Shown piece after piece: positions 37,903-47,005 of a stretch of 64,000 nt of DNA; within the stretch, counting starts at the first letter, position 1; each line of letters opens with the position of its first letter. The DNA is from Caldilineaceae bacterium (GTDB lineage Bacteria; Chloroflexota; Anaerolineae; Caldilineales; Caldilineaceae). The DNA is taken from NCBI GenBank assembly GCA_022827195.1, contig JAJDTL010000021.1, positions 62,001 to 126,000 on the forward strand, in the 5' to 3' direction. Under the pieces are notes generated by a model that was given only the letters and a program-made list of their open reading frames with translations, searched no databases and was not told the origin of the DNA. A program made the position numbers and the translations under genes.

Positions 37903-38604
37903 TCAGCCCTTTACCTCCCTCCAGGCGCCACTTCCTGCAACATAGTCGCACTCGTTGCGCAGGACACACTGCCCGCAGCGAGGCACCCGCGCCCGGCACA
38001 CGTCGCGTCCATGGCGGATCAGGTTGACGTGGAGTGTAAAAAAGGTCTCCGGCGGGACGGCTTCTTCCCACAGATCCTTTATCTTCTGCGCTGAGGCACG
38101 CGGCCCGCTGATGCCGAGACGCTGGCTCTGGCGCTGAATGTGCGTGTCGACGGGGAATGCGGCCATCCCATAGCTGAACAGGAGCACAATGCTGGCCGTC
38201 TTGTGGCCCACGCCCGGGAAGCTCTGCAGGTAAGTCTGGGCGGCCCGGGGTTCCATCCCTCTGACGTGGTCGAGGCTGTAGACACCTTCCTCTCGGTGAA
38301 ACAACTCCAGCGTCTCGACGATGTGCGGGGCCTTCTGGTTGTACATGCCGGCAACGCGAATGGCTTCCTTGATTTGGGCAAGGGGTGCTGTGCGGACCGC
38401 GTCCCAATCGTCGTTGAAGCGCCGGCGCAGCGTCTCGAAGGCCCTGCCCGAGTTTCGGTCATTGGTATTCGCGCTGAGAATGGTCTGGATGAGCTGCTCA
38501 AAGCCGCTGCGTCGCGGTCGCCAATCCGCCTCCCCGTACTCGGCCAGCAACAGATCGTAGACCCGCTGCGCCCTATCCTCGCGACAGCTTTCAGAATCAG
38601 TCAT
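37903..38604 (-). CDS. nth: Endonuclease III family DNA glycosylase/AP lyase
   Basis: A 233-residue HhH-GPD enzyme. LIQTILSANTNDRNSGRAF opens the core; LQSFPGVGHKTASIVLLF is the helix-hairpin-helix with the catalytic Lys, and FPVDTHIQRQ holds the catalytic Asp. The iron-sulfur loop is C-x6-C-x2-C-x5-C (CRARVPRCGQCVLRNEC). It removes oxidised pyrimidines. It is the last gene of an operon after alr (38-base gap). Compared with E. coli Nth, the region around residue 130-150 matches Nth-like proteins of thermophiles. Confidence 0.9.
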   Translation of the reverse strand: MTDSESCREDRAQRVYDLLLAEYGEADWRPRRSGFEQLIQTILSANTNDRNSGRAFETLRRRFNDDWDAVRTAPLAQIKEAIRVAGMYNQKAPHIVETLELFHREEGVYSLDHVRGMEPRAAQTYLQSFPGVGHKTASIVLLFSYGMAAFPVDTHIQRQSQRLGISGPRASAQKIKDLWEEAVPPETFFTLHVNLIRHGRDVCRARVPRCGQCVLRNECDYVAGSGAWREVKG

Positions 38605-38642
38605 TGCTGCGCTACCTTACCGGCGCCGTCCCACAGCTCGGC

Positions 38643-39809
38643 CTAAGATTTCTGCAACAGGAGCCCCTGACCCTCCACCACTGCGATACGGGGCAAGCGG
38701 GCCATAAGACGGCTGGTGACCTCGTAGTGGATCGTATCCAGCCGCGTCGCGACCGTGTCCGCCGAAATGGCCTGTCCCTGCTGAAGGCCGATCAGGACGA
38801 CTTCGTCATCCTGTGCGACGTCGACGCCTGATTCCACGATTCCGGTCACGTCGACGATCGTCTGGTCCATGCAGACACGGCCCACGATCGGCGCTTCGCG
38901 CCCTCCAATCATGACGCTTTGCCAGGTGCGCGGGCTGCGCGGAAAACCATCGGCGTATCCGACCGGCACGACGGCCACCGTGCAACTGTGCGGTGCCCGC
39001 CAACTGTTGCCGTAGGAGACCGGTTCTCCGGCACCGAGGCGGCGCACCTGGGCGACGCGCGCCTTCCAGCTGAGGACCGGTCCTATTTGCGGCGGCGCGG
39101 GGCATTCGGAGCCGGGCGAGAGTCCGTAGAGGAGAATGCCGCATCGCACTGCATCGAGATGTGAGTCAGGCAGTGCAAGGGTCGCCGCGGAGTTGGCGGC
39201 GTGAGCGACAGGCGGACGAAAACCGGCGTCCGCCAGCCGGGCCAACAGCGTGGTAAAGCGGCGCAGCTGCTCGCGCGCGTAGCTCTGGTCGGCCTGACTC
39301 GCAGTGCTGAAATGGGTGTAGATGCCCTCGACGTGCAGATTCTCTTCGCGGTCGATCTGCGCGCAAAGATCAGTGGCCGCGAGGTAGTCAACGCCCAGGC
39401 GGTGCATGCCGGTGTCGACCTTGAGATGAACGGTCATCTTCCTGCCCTGGCGGGCGGCAACATCGGCGTAGGCGAGGGCGGTGCCCCGGTCGTAGACGGT
39501 GGCGGTCAGAGAGTGTTCGAGCAAGGTCTCTGCGTCATCCGGCGGCGTGTAGCCGAGCACGAGTATGGGAGCGTCGAGACCGGCCTGCCGCAACGATACT
39601 GCTTCGTTCAGGGCAGCGACGGCGAGCCGGTCGGCCCCGGCTTCCAGCGCTGCCGGCGCGACGATATCTGCCCCGTGGCCGTACGCGTTCGCCTTTACGA
39701 CGGCATACAGAAGCCGGTCCGGCCCGATACGGCGGCGGAGTTCGCGCACATTGTTCTTTAGCGCTGAGATGTCAATCTCCAGCCAGGTTGGGCGCAGGCG
39801 GCTTTTCAT
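38643..39809 (-). CDS. alr: Alanine racemase
   Basis: A 388-residue PLP enzyme making D-alanine for peptidoglycan. VVKANAYGHGAD has the PLP Lys, LKVDTGMHRLG and VGRVCMDQTIVDVT are family motifs, and SYGNSWRAP contains the catalytic Tyr of the partner subunit. The C-terminal beta domain is complete. It starts 30 bases after the PHP gene and precedes nth. Confidence 0.93.
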   Translation of the reverse strand: MKSRLRPTWLEIDISALKNNVRELRRRIGPDRLLYAVVKANAYGHGADIVAPAALEAGADRLAVAALNEAVSLRQAGLDAPILVLGYTPPDDAETLLEHSLTATVYDRGTALAYADVAARQGRKMTVHLKVDTGMHRLGVDYLAATDLCAQIDREENLHVEGIYTHFSTASQADQSYAREQLRRFTTLLARLADAGFRPPVAHAANSAATLALPDSHLDAVRCGILLYGLSPGSECPAPPQIGPVLSWKARVAQVRRLGAGEPVSYGNSWRAPHSCTVAVVPVGYADGFPRSPRTWQSVMIGGREAPIVGRVCMDQTIVDVTGIVESGVDVAQDDEVVLIGLQQGQAISADTVATRLDTIHYEVTSRLMARLPRIAVVEGQGLLLQKS

Positions 39810-39839
39810 AAGCAACTGTTGAGATCGAGGCGCCGAGGG

Positions 39840-40739
39840 TTACCAGCCGGTCTCGTTTTGCAGCCGCTCCCACTGCGGAAGATCGAGGCCGGCCTCTCCC
39901 AGTTGATTGCCCTTGCGTTCGCCATGATAGTCGCTGCCGCCGGTTGTGAAGAGGCCGAAGCGGTCCGCCAGCTCGCCGAAGTGGCCGAGGGGCATGTCGG
40001 TCGCGTACCTGCCCTCGGCCGCGTAGGGATAGTTGAGCTCAAGGCCGTCGAGCCCGATGTCGACAAGACGGCTCAGCGAATCTTCGAGGCTGCGGATGCG
40101 CCTGTAGATGCCGGGGTGCGCCAAAACGGCCTTGCCGCCGGCCGCGTGCGTCAGCTCGATCGCGTCCTCCACCTGGATGATGAAGGAGCGGCGCACATGG
40201 GTCGAGTTTTCGGCGTCGGAGGCGAGGTACTGTTCGAAGACGTCACTGATTGAACTGAACTTTTGCGGATTATATTTGAGGGCAATCTGGGCGATATGGG
40301 GACGGCCGGGGACGCCGCCCGCCAGCGCCAGGACCTCCTCTACCGGGACGTGCAAACCGTACTCCTGCATGCGTTCGGACTGGCGAACCTTCTGCTCGAC
40401 ACGGCTCTCCATCACCCGATCGAGCGTTTCGAGCAGGACCGCGTCGGTCGGATCGATGCCGTAGCCCAGGATGTCGAAGTCCAAGAAGTCTCTGGCGCGA
40501 TCGCTGGCCGTGCTGAATTCGATGGCCGGAACTACATAGACGCCGGCTTCGGCGCCGTGGACTCGAGCTTCGGATACGCCCAGCACGCTGTCGTGATCGG
40601 TCAGGGCGAGGACGCGGATTCCGAGGGCGGCGGCCTTCGCGACCAGCTCGCTGGGCGTATCTGTGCCGTCAGAGCAGTTGCTGTGGACTTGCAGGTCGAC
40701 GGGATAGGGTTGGGGCGATGAGTTTCGGTGTGCGTTCAT
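39840..40739 (-). CDS. PHP domain phosphoesterase (RNase AM / YciV-like)
   Basis: A 299-residue PHP-family protein starting at ATG 40739, where homology begins. DLQVHSNCSDGTDTPSELV has the HxH first metal motif, ALTDHDSVLGV the second, VPAIEFST the acidic ligand; GGVPGRPHIAQ, AVLAHPGIYR and TGGSDYHGERKG (final Asp/His) complete the trinuclear site. Relatives include 3',5'-nucleoside bisphosphate phosphatases and RNase AM, which trims 5' ends of rRNA. First gene of the PHP-alr-nth group, immediately behind the 6S-like RNA terminator. Confidence 0.88.
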   Translation of the reverse strand: MNAHRNSSPQPYPVDLQVHSNCSDGTDTPSELVAKAAALGIRVLALTDHDSVLGVSEARVHGAEAGVYVVPAIEFSTASDRARDFLDFDILGYGIDPTDAVLLETLDRVMESRVEQKVRQSERMQEYGLHVPVEEVLALAGGVPGRPHIAQIALKYNPQKFSSISDVFEQYLASDAENSTHVRRSFIIQVEDAIELTHAAGGKAVLAHPGIYRRIRSLEDSLSRLVDIGLDGLELNYPYAAEGRYATDMPLGHFGELADRFGLFTTGGSDYHGERKGNQLGEAGLDLPQWERLQNETGW

Positions 40740-40803
40740 AGGCCGGTTTGGCGAATACCACGCCTGCGTCGGACGAGATTGCGCGGTCTCAGCAGCTACA
40801 AAG

Positions 40804-40829
40804 AAAAGCGCCCGGGCGACCCCGGACGC
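40804..40829 (-). terminator. Rho-independent terminator of the 6S-like RNA
   Basis: On the minus strand GCGTCCGGG, loop GTCG, CCCGGGCGC, then TTTTCTTT. Nine base pairs (one U-G). It follows the probable 6S RNA and would separate it from the PHP gene downstream. Confidence 0.75.
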
Positions 40830-40835
40830 ATTTCT

Positions 40836-41024
40836 TGCGACCCCGCAATGCCGTGTGATCCAGTGGGTACGAACCGAGGTTCGTAGGTGGGCGCCGGCTG
40901 AACGCTTCCGTCTTGCCCTCTCCCTTTCGGGTAGGCTATCACATCTACGCTCGTTGGCCTTGCACCCTAGATTCTGGTGTTGGTTCGCCCTCAAGCTGTT
41001 CAATCACGGGCACTGCAGGGCTAT
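40836..41024 (-). ncRNA. ssrS: Probable 6S RNA
   Basis: Not an ORF. The minus strand carries a promoter (41031-41059), about 190 bases of structured sequence and a terminator. The 5' end (about 41020-41000, CCCUGCAGUGCCCGUG) pairs with the 3' end (about 40862-40840, CACACGGCAUUGCGGGG), forming a closing stem. Inside, the 3' strand of the bubble has CCCACCUACGAACC with a short hairpin closing as GGUUCGUACCCACUGG, close to the CCACCUUGAACC-GGUUCAAGGGU element of known 6S RNAs; the 5' strand is unpaired A/C/G-rich, followed by a branched terminal arm. 6S RNA binds sigma70-RNA polymerase as an open-promoter mimic. Lies downstream of aspS. Exact ends are estimates. Confidence 0.6.
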
Positions 41025-41030
41025 GGGCCA

Positions 41031-41059
41031 AAGATAGCACAAGCGGCAACAGTGTCCAA
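41031..41059 (-). promoter_or_regulatory. Promoter of the 6S-like RNA
   Basis: On the minus strand TTGGAC (41059-41054), 17 bases, TATCTT (41036-41031), preceded by TGTGC, an extended -10. The start point is expected near 41024. It overlaps nothing coding; aspS ends at 41098. Confidence 0.65.
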
Positions 41060-41097
41060 ACGAGGAAAATCGGTTTCAGGCCGGCGCGCCGCACCGC

Positions 41098-42954
41098 TCA
41101 ATCGCTTCCCTGATCTCTGACCGCGATGTGGAGTTCGGCTAATTGCCGGTCGTCTACCCGGCTGGGCGCCTCCATCAGCAGATCGGTGCCGGTCGCGGTC
41201 TTGGGGAAGGCCATCACCTCGCGAATGCTGGGCGCGTCGGCGTAGAGGGCGACGACGCGTTCGATGCCCATTGCGATTCCTCCGTGGGGCGGCGCGCCGT
41301 ACTGAAAAGCCTCGAGCATGTGGCCGAACTTTTCATCCACCTCTGACTCGTTGAGCCCGAGACGCTGGAACATGCGCATCTGTTGCTCGCTGCGGTGGAT
41401 GCGAATGCTGCCGCCACCGATTTCCCAGCCGTTAAGGACGACGTCGTAAGCCTTGGCCCTGACGTCGCCGGGCCGCTCTTCGAGAATGCTCCAGTCCTCG
41501 TCGCGAGCGCTGGTGAAAGGATGATGGGTCGCCTCCCAGCGCTCTTCATCCTTGTTGTAATCGAGCAAGGGGAAGTCAACGACCCAGCAGAAGGCGAGGA
41601 GATTGGGATCGATCAGGTTGGCACGCGCGCCGATCTCCATGCGCAGGTTCGCGAGCGCGGGGTTGGTTACGTCTGCGTCGTCAGCCACCATCAGGATGAG
41701 GTCGCCCTCTTCCGCTACGGCCGCGCGCAAAATGCCGTCGGTCTCTTCCGCACTGAAGAACTTTACGATGGGACTGCGCAAACTCTCCGGAGGATAACGC
41801 CCGTCCGCGCCGCACTGGCCGTTGATGGCGATCCAGGCCAGCCCTTTGGCGCCGTATGGCCTGACGTATTCGATCAGGTCGTCAATCTCCTTACGACTCA
41901 GAGACGCACCGCCGGGGAACCGAAGGCCTTTGATGATGCCGCCCGCGGCCGCGGCGTTCTTGAATACGCCGAACTTGCTGTTGCGGACAAGCTCAGTAAC
42001 GTCGAACAGCTCGAGGCCGAAGCGGAGGTCGGGACGGTCGATGCCGTAGCGGGCCAGCGCGTCTTCGTAACTCAGCACGGGAAACGGCACCTGCTGGATC
42101 GGTTTGTCGCTGACCAGGGCGGACAGTTCGATCATCATCTTTTCGATCAGAGCCATGATGTCGGAGGCTTCGACGAAGCTCATTTCCAGGTCCAGCTGGG
42201 TGAACTCGGGCTGGCGGTCGGCGCGCAGGTCTTCATCGCGGAAGCAGCGCGCGATCTGGAAGTAGCGCTCGACTCCGGCAATCATCAGAAGCTGCTTCAT
42301 CTGCTGAGGCGACTGCGGCAAAGCGTAGAATCGACCCGGATGAATGCGGCTGGGCACGACGAAATCACGCGCGCCTTCGGGCGTACTCTTCAGCAGGATC
42401 GGCGTCTCGATTTCAAGAAAGGCTCGATCGTACAGAAAGCTGCGAATAAAACGAACAATTTCGTGGCGCAGCCGCAGATTGTCGGCTAGCTTGGGCCGTC
42501 TCAGGTCAAGATAACGATATTTGAGGCGCACAGCCTCGTCGACGTCGTCGGCCTGGCTGCCGCTGATGACAAAGGGAGGTGTACGCGCTTCGTTCAGGAT
42601 TTCCAGCCTGCTGGCGATGACCTCGACCTCCCCTGTTTCCAGTTCCGAGTTTTCAAATCCCTGTGGGCGCTTCTGCACTTCGCCGCTCACCTGCACGACG
42701 AATTCGCTGCGCACCTGGGAGGCGGTTTTGAGAGCGTGCGCGCGGTCTTGTCCGTTATTGCACGGGTTTGCCCCGTTCGGCGCGTCGAGCGCCGAGTCAT
42801 CGGAGACTGTCACTTGGGTGATGCCGAATCGGTCGCGCAAGTCGAGAAAGATCAGGCCGCCGTGATCGCGGCGGCGATTGACCCAACCGGCAAGAGTGAC
42901 CGTTTTGCCGGCGTCGGCGGCGCGTAACTCGCCGCATGTGTGGGTCTTTAGCAT
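41098..42954 (-). CDS. aspS: Aspartyl-tRNA synthetase
   Basis: A 618-residue bacterial-type AspRS. The OB anticodon domain ([25 protein letters not shown]) is followed by class II motif 1, motif 2 ([34 protein letters not shown]), the bacterial GAD insertion (about 300-430) and motif 3 ([13 protein letters not shown]). ATG 42954 is chosen where homology starts. Whether it is discriminating depends on Asn-tRNA synthesis genes not in the window. It has its own promoter and is followed by the 6S-like RNA. Confidence 0.95.
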   Translation of the reverse strand: MLKTHTCGELRAADAGKTVTLAGWVNRRRDHGGLIFLDLRDRFGITQVTVSDDSALDAPNGANPCNNGQDRAHALKTASQVRSEFVVQVSGEVQKRPQGFENSELETGEVEVIASRLEILNEARTPPFVISGSQADDVDEAVRLKYRYLDLRRPKLADNLRLRHEIVRFIRSFLYDRAFLEIETPILLKSTPEGARDFVVPSRIHPGRFYALPQSPQQMKQLLMIAGVERYFQIARCFRDEDLRADRQPEFTQLDLEMSFVEASDIMALIEKMMIELSALVSDKPIQQVPFPVLSYEDALARYGIDRPDLRFGLELFDVTELVRNSKFGVFKNAAAAGGIIKGLRFPGGASLSRKEIDDLIEYVRPYGAKGLAWIAINGQCGADGRYPPESLRSPIVKFFSAEETDGILRAAVAEEGDLILMVADDADVTNPALANLRMEIGARANLIDPNLLAFCWVVDFPLLDYNKDEERWEATHHPFTSARDEDWSILEERPGDVRAKAYDVVLNGWEIGGGSIRIHRSEQQMRMFQRLGLNESEVDEKFGHMLEAFQYGAPPHGGIAMGIERVVALYADAPSIREVMAFPKTATGTDLLMEAPSRVDDRQLAELHIAVRDQGSD

Positions 42955-43051
42955 GGCGCTGCTCCGTAACGCTGGAACGGTTGGACCGCTCAACTTGCAG
43001 GCAATCGTATGCAGCGATTGCACTATCCGTGCGCGGTTCTCAGGAAGCCCA

Positions 43052-43080
43052 ATTATAGTTGCGGCAGGTAGCGGATGCAA
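43052..43080 (-). promoter_or_regulatory. Promoter of aspS
   Basis: On the minus strand TTGCAT (43080-43075), 17 bases, TATAAT (43057-43052). The leader to ATG 42954 would be about 90 bases. Confidence 0.65.
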
Positions 43081-43127
43081 TTTTGGAGCGGCCAGTTTCG
43101 CGGCCACTGACGGGATACGGCGCGAAC

Positions 43128-43156
43128 TTGACGCATACGCGGCCGACCATTATCGT
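43128..43156 (+). promoter_or_regulatory. Promoter of the beta-propeller-like gene
   Basis: TTGACG (43128-43133), 17 bases, TATCGT (43151-43156) on the plus strand, about 70 bases before the ATG at 43227. It is divergent from the aspS promoter. Confidence 0.55.
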
Positions 43157-43226
43157 ATTGAAGCTGTATTGTCGGCAACTGTTCAGCCGACGAAAGGATT
43201 TGCCCTAAGTCACGAGGAGAGGGGTC

Positions 43227-43907
43227 ATGCCGGTTAAGATCGCTCAGGTGGAAAAATGCTTCAAAAGCGCGGGACCGCAACCCAACGGCCTGCAGGCCAG
43301 CGCCGATGGGCTGTGGTGCATCGACCAGAGAAACAATCGGCTCTATCGACAGGACTTCGCCACGGGCGAGGTTCTCTTCGACGCGCAGACGGACACGGTC
43401 CATTCGAGCGGGGTCACGGTGGGCGGCGGTTATGTCTGGGTTGCGTCGACCTATGAGAGGAAGATTGCGCAGTTGGAAGTCGACAGCGGCAAGACGGTCG
43501 CAAAGTACAGTTCGCCCGGTTCCGGAGTGGTCGGGTGGAGGGAAGGAGCGGCGGATGCGCAGGAGACGGGTGCGCACGGGCTGGAATGGCGGGACGGCCG
43601 GCTTTATGTTGCATCGCCTCCGTCGCAGATGGTCCACGTAATCGACCCGGAAGGGTGGCGGGAGACGCACTGTTTTCGCGTGCCGGGACTGCGCGTTCAC
43701 GGCATCGCCTGGGCGGGAGACGGCAACCTGTGGGCCGCTGACACGTCGGCAGGGACGGTCAGCTTGCTGGACCCACACAGCGGGCGGATTTTCGATGTGA
43801 TACGCGTGCAAGCTCCGGACGAGGTGCACGGCATGACCATACACGAAGGCGTGCTGTGGTATTGCAGCGCGGCCAACTGCGACATCGGCCGTTTGCTGCT
43901 CGACTGA
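43227..43907 (+). CDS. Small beta-propeller-like protein (SMP-30/quinoprotein type)
   Basis: A 226-residue protein behind a strong GAGGAGAGGGG ribosome site. It is made of repeated strands of the type G-LW-xD...R/I..D..TG, e.g. ADGLWCIDQRNNRLYRQDFATG, GGYVWVASTYERKIAQLEVDSG, GNLWAADTSAGTVSLLDPHSG. These are propeller blades as in SMP-30, YncE and virginiamycin B lyase families; only about four blades are present, so it is short for a closed propeller. There is no signal peptide. Function unknown; a lactonase or lyase is possible but the metal ligands cannot be assigned. Confidence 0.7.
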   Translation: MPVKIAQVEKCFKSAGPQPNGLQASADGLWCIDQRNNRLYRQDFATGEVLFDAQTDTVHSSGVTVGGGYVWVASTYERKIAQLEVDSGKTVAKYSSPGSGVVGWREGAADAQETGAHGLEWRDGRLYVASPPSQMVHVIDPEGWRETHCFRVPGLRVHGIAWAGDGNLWAADTSAGTVSLLDPHSGRIFDVIRVQAPDEVHGMTIHEGVLWYCSAANCDIGRLLLD

Positions 43908-44035
43908 AAGCCGCGACCGCCGGCGTTCCAGACAACGCTGACGATTTTTTGACATGGCGTCAAAAGAGGGGTGGTACCTTCAGGTTGTTGGCGTGTTGCT
44001 GTATAGCGCGTGCGCTTGGGAGGAGACAGGCAACT

Positions 44036-44075
44036 TTCGCCAACCATATTCGCCAAACCATATTCGCCAAACATA
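44036..44075 (+). repeat. Three tandem 13-14 base direct repeats
   Basis: TTCGCCAACCATA, TTCGCCAAACCATA and TTCGCCAAACATA lie head to tail, about 115-150 bases upstream of the ABC operon -35 box. They may be binding sites for a regulator with a period slightly over one helical turn. Confidence 0.8.
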
Positions 44076-44187
44076 GTAGAGCGGCGCATAATTGCACTGG
44101 GGGTGAATCCCAAACTGAGAGTACAGGTTCCTTTGCCTTGCCTTAGAACGGAGCCACCGCGAGTCCCGGCTGCATTCTCAATTCTCG

Positions 44188-44216
44188 TTGACGTATCGGG
44201 CATGTTGAACTATAAT
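44188..44216 (+). promoter_or_regulatory. Consensus promoter of the sugar ABC operon
   Basis: TTGACG (44188-44193), 17 bases, TATAAT (44211-44216). The best sigma70 match in the window, about 70 bases before the first permease. Confidence 0.75.
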
Positions 44217-44287
44217 ATCGGCGAAAAGTTTGCCGTCGACACTGTGTCTTAACTGTCTCTTAAAAGAGTTGGGGAAGCGGCTTCCAG

Positions 44288-46006
44288 GTGGATAGCACAA
44301 TTTCTCAAGCCACGGCGATACGCAGTGATCTCCGGCAGCAGATTGGGGCGGCGCCCGGTTGGTTCCGTGGGCGGCAGGGCAGGCGATTGCGCGAGATGAT
44401 GCTCGCCTACTCCTTTCTGGCGCCGGCCTTTGCCATCATTGGTCTTTTTGGCCTCTTTCCACTTGCATTCGCCGCGTACGAGAGTACGCTGCGCGGCCTG
44501 AATAAGATCGTCGGCTCCTACGACGGTCTGGGCAACTACGTCAAAGCGGTAGACAACTTCATCTATATTCTTGCCTTCTGGATGGCTGCAGGGCTGTTCT
44601 TCTACGCGGGTGCCACGGTTGCGCGCGCCTTCCAGGAAAGGCGGGAGGAGCAGACGAATCCGCTGCCGTGGCTGCTGCCGGGAACCCTGACCGCCGCGGG
44701 CGTGGCGCTCTTTACGCGCTTTGTCTACGTTTTGTTGCCTGAGATGCTGCTCATTCCCTCGAAGTTGCGAGGGCAAGGAAATACGCAGGAGGCCTTTCGC
44801 GGCCTGGTGGTGGAGACATGGTGGTCGTCGAAGGTACAGATCGCGCTGTGGCTGGCGATTCTCGTGCTCGCAGTGGGCGCGGGCTGGGCGCTGCTGGTCT
44901 CCCGCCGCATGCCCACCGAGCGGCGTGAGCGGCTCTATTTCATGCCGTTTTTCAGCTCCGGAATCAGCATTATTGGTGGAGCGGCTTTGGCGTGGCTGAC
45001 GTGGACGGAGATCAATGCGGCCTACGCGGAGGCGCTCGAAAAGGGAGAGGGGCTGAAACTGTGGTCGCAGATTGTGACGATCAGCGCAGGGTTTCTGTTG
45101 CTATTGCTGGCGTGGCGTCTGTGGAATAGTGGGAGAGATCGGCCTTCGAACACCGGCATCGCGCTTCGTCTGGTCGGCGTAGTTGCGCTGATGGTAGGCG
45201 GCTGGGTGCTGATCGGCGAACTGCCGCGCGTCATAGCCGCTGGCGACGAGGACTGGTGGAACGGGCTGATGGCAACGGTCTTTTACGTGCTGGGAACGGT
45301 GCCGATGCAGTTGGGGCTTGCGCTGATCCTGGCGGCGCTCCTGTTTCAGAAGATAAGGGGCCAGACTTTCTTCCGTGTGCTCTATTTTCTGCCGTATGTT
45401 GCGCCTTTCGTGGGCACGGCCGCAGTCTTTCGCATCATATTCTCCAACCGCCCGACCGCGCCGCTCAACAGCATGTTGGACCTGTTTGGGTCGGAGCCGT
45501 TGCTGTGGCTGAGCGAGCCGGCTGGGATATTCCAGATGATGGCGGGGTCGAAGCTGGATCTGGGACCGATCCTGTCGGGCCCGAGCCTGGCGCTTGTGGC
45601 GATCATGCTTTACGGGATCTGGACGTACGTGGGCTTCGACACGGTGATTTTCCTGGCTGGACTGGGTGCGATTCCGAACGAGCTGTACGAGGTCGCGGAC
45701 ATCGACGGCGCGGGCGGCTGGGCACAGTTCCGGCATGTTACCTTGCCGCTGCTTTCGCCGACGATCTACTTTCTTTCGCTGTATGCCGTGATCGGCACGT
45801 TTAAGGCGTTCAATCATATCTTCGTACTGCGCCAGGCGGCCGCGCTCGGCACGACCGATACGGCAAGTATCGTGATCTTCCAGGCGTTCAAACGGGACAC
45901 CCGTTACGGGTACGCCTCGGCGCTGGCGATTCTTCTGTTGATCATCATTCTGGCGATAACGCTGATCAACAACCGGATCGCCAGCAGGAGGGTCTTCTAT
46001 GGCTAA
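44288..46006 (+). CDS. Sugar ABC transporter permease (MalF-like) with large membrane insertion
   Basis: A 572-residue permease starting at a GTG. The C-terminal half (about residue 320 on) is a standard MalF-type permease core, with [20 protein letters not shown] and the EAA loop [22 protein letters not shown] that contacts the ATPase. The N-terminal TM1 with [13 protein letters not shown] also matches. Between these, about residues 95-320, lies an insert of roughly 230 residues with four to five extra TM helices, unusual against the 290-320 residues normal for the family. The stop overlaps the next permease by eight bases. Confidence 0.9.
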   Translation: MDSTISQATAIRSDLRQQIGAAPGWFRGRQGRRLREMMLAYSFLAPAFAIIGLFGLFPLAFAAYESTLRGLNKIVGSYDGLGNYVKAVDNFIYILAFWMAAGLFFYAGATVARAFQERREEQTNPLPWLLPGTLTAAGVALFTRFVYVLLPEMLLIPSKLRGQGNTQEAFRGLVVETWWSSKVQIALWLAILVLAVGAGWALLVSRRMPTERRERLYFMPFFSSGISIIGGAALAWLTWTEINAAYAEALEKGEGLKLWSQIVTISAGFLLLLLAWRLWNSGRDRPSNTGIALRLVGVVALMVGGWVLIGELPRVIAAGDEDWWNGLMATVFYVLGTVPMQLGLALILAALLFQKIRGQTFFRVLYFLPYVAPFVGTAAVFRIIFSNRPTAPLNSMLDLFGSEPLLWLSEPAGIFQMMAGSKLDLGPILSGPSLALVAIMLYGIWTYVGFDTVIFLAGLGAIPNELYEVADIDGAGGWAQFRHVTLPLLSPTIYFLSLYAVIGTFKAFNHIFVLRQAAALGTTDTASIVIFQAFKRDTRYGYASALAILLLIIILAITLINNRIASRRVFYG

Positions 46007-46892
46007 CAGTGCGCTGGCCGGTCAGAGCGCAGCCATCCAGGAGACCCACCCGGCAGTGCGCCGCGCGGCCCTCAGCAGGGCAGCGATCTACCTGGTCCTG
46101 ATCGTGGGGGCGGCGGCGGCAATCCTGCCGTTTCTGTACACGGTCAGCGTTTCGCTGATGAATCTGACCGAGGCGACGGGAGGAAGGGCGCTGCCGGCGA
46201 CGCCGCAGTGGAGCAACTATGTCGAGGCGTGGCATGACGCGCAGTTCTCGCAATACTTCATGAACAGTGTCAAGATTACGCTGATTTCGGTCGGAGGGGC
46301 GCTGGTCTTTTGTGCGCTGGCCGCGTACGCGTTTGCGCAGATGGAGTTTCCCGGCAAGAATTTCCTGTTCACCCTTCTGTTGTCGACCCTGATGCTGCCC
46401 GAGGCGATCACCTGGGTGCCGAATTTCATCACCGTTTCCTGGCTGGGCCGCATCAGTCCGGTACCGTGGATCAACAACTGGCCGGCGTTGACGATCCCTT
46501 TCATGGCGAGTGCGTTTGGCATATTTCTGCTGCGCCAGTTCTTCATGCAGATCCCGAGAGAGCTTTGGGACTCGGCCCAGATCGACGGGTCTGGTCATCT
46601 GCGATACCTGATAACCGTGGTTTTGCCGCTTTCGAGCGCTGCGGTCATGACGCTGGTACTGTTCGGGTTTGTTGGCGCGTGGAATGCGCTGGCATGGCCG
46701 ATTCTGGTGACAACCACGCCGGACTGGCGGCCCATCTCTTACGGACTGCTCGTGTTTCTGGATGAGGCGGGGGCGCTGTTACACTTGCAGATGGCCGGGG
46801 CCATCATTACAATGCTGCCGATCGTCGTGCTCTACTTTTTCACGCAGCGGCATTTCATCGAAGGGATCGCCACAACCGGACTGAAAGGGTAG
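45999..46892 (+). CDS. Sugar ABC transporter permease (MalG-like)
   Basis: A 297-residue inner-membrane permease with six TM helices of CUT1 type. [17 protein letters not shown] opens the protein; [29 protein letters not shown]-like TM2/3 and the EAA loop [24 protein letters not shown] are diagnostic. The C-terminal [15 protein letters not shown] is the CUT1 MalG ending. It is translationally coupled to the first permease. The partner ATPase (MsiK/UgpC type) is not encoded here and is probably shared. Confidence 0.93.
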   Translation: MANSALAGQSAAIQETHPAVRRAALSRAAIYLVLIVGAAAAILPFLYTVSVSLMNLTEATGGRALPATPQWSNYVEAWHDAQFSQYFMNSVKITLISVGGALVFCALAAYAFAQMEFPGKNFLFTLLLSTLMLPEAITWVPNFITVSWLGRISPVPWINNWPALTIPFMASAFGIFLLRQFFMQIPRELWDSAQIDGSGHLRYLITVVLPLSSAAVMTLVLFGFVGAWNALAWPILVTTTPDWRPISYGLLVFLDEAGALLHLQMAGAIITMLPIVVLYFFTQRHFIEGIATTGLKG

Positions 46893-47005
46893 GAGTGACG
46901 TGTTTGCCAAGACGGTGGGACGGCAGGACGAATCGGCCTTCCCACTTTGAAATCAAAATCGTGTCTATCGTTTCAGTGTTCATCCAACACAGGAGACAAA
47001 CCACA

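Larger units (their letters stand above)
43908..44287. other. Regulatory region upstream of the sugar ABC operon
   Basis: About 380 bases without a gene. In order: an inverted repeat TTTTGAC-N5-GTCAAAA (43947-43965), three direct repeats (44036-44075), a consensus promoter (44188-44216) and a 70-base leader. The inverted and direct repeats are candidate operators, since ABC sugar operons are commonly controlled by a local repressor; no regulator gene is adjacent. Confidence 0.5.

Noticed and set aside
40740-41097. RNase P, tmRNA or SRP RNA
   Set aside because: The RNase P core GAGGAAAGTCC and ACAGAA, the tmRNA Ala-tRNA ends and the SRP GGAA tetraloop element are all absent; the ends-paired, bubble-plus-hairpin layout fits 6S RNA better.
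44036-44075. Tandem repeats resembling a CRISPR array
   Set aside because: Units are 13-14 bases with no spacers, and no cas genes are present.
44090-44150. CTGAGA and a GGGGGTGAATCCC stretch suggesting a TPP riboswitch
   Set aside because: The second conserved half (GAACCTGATCTGG...GGTAATGCC) is absent, and the downstream genes are a sugar ABC importer already behind a later promoter.
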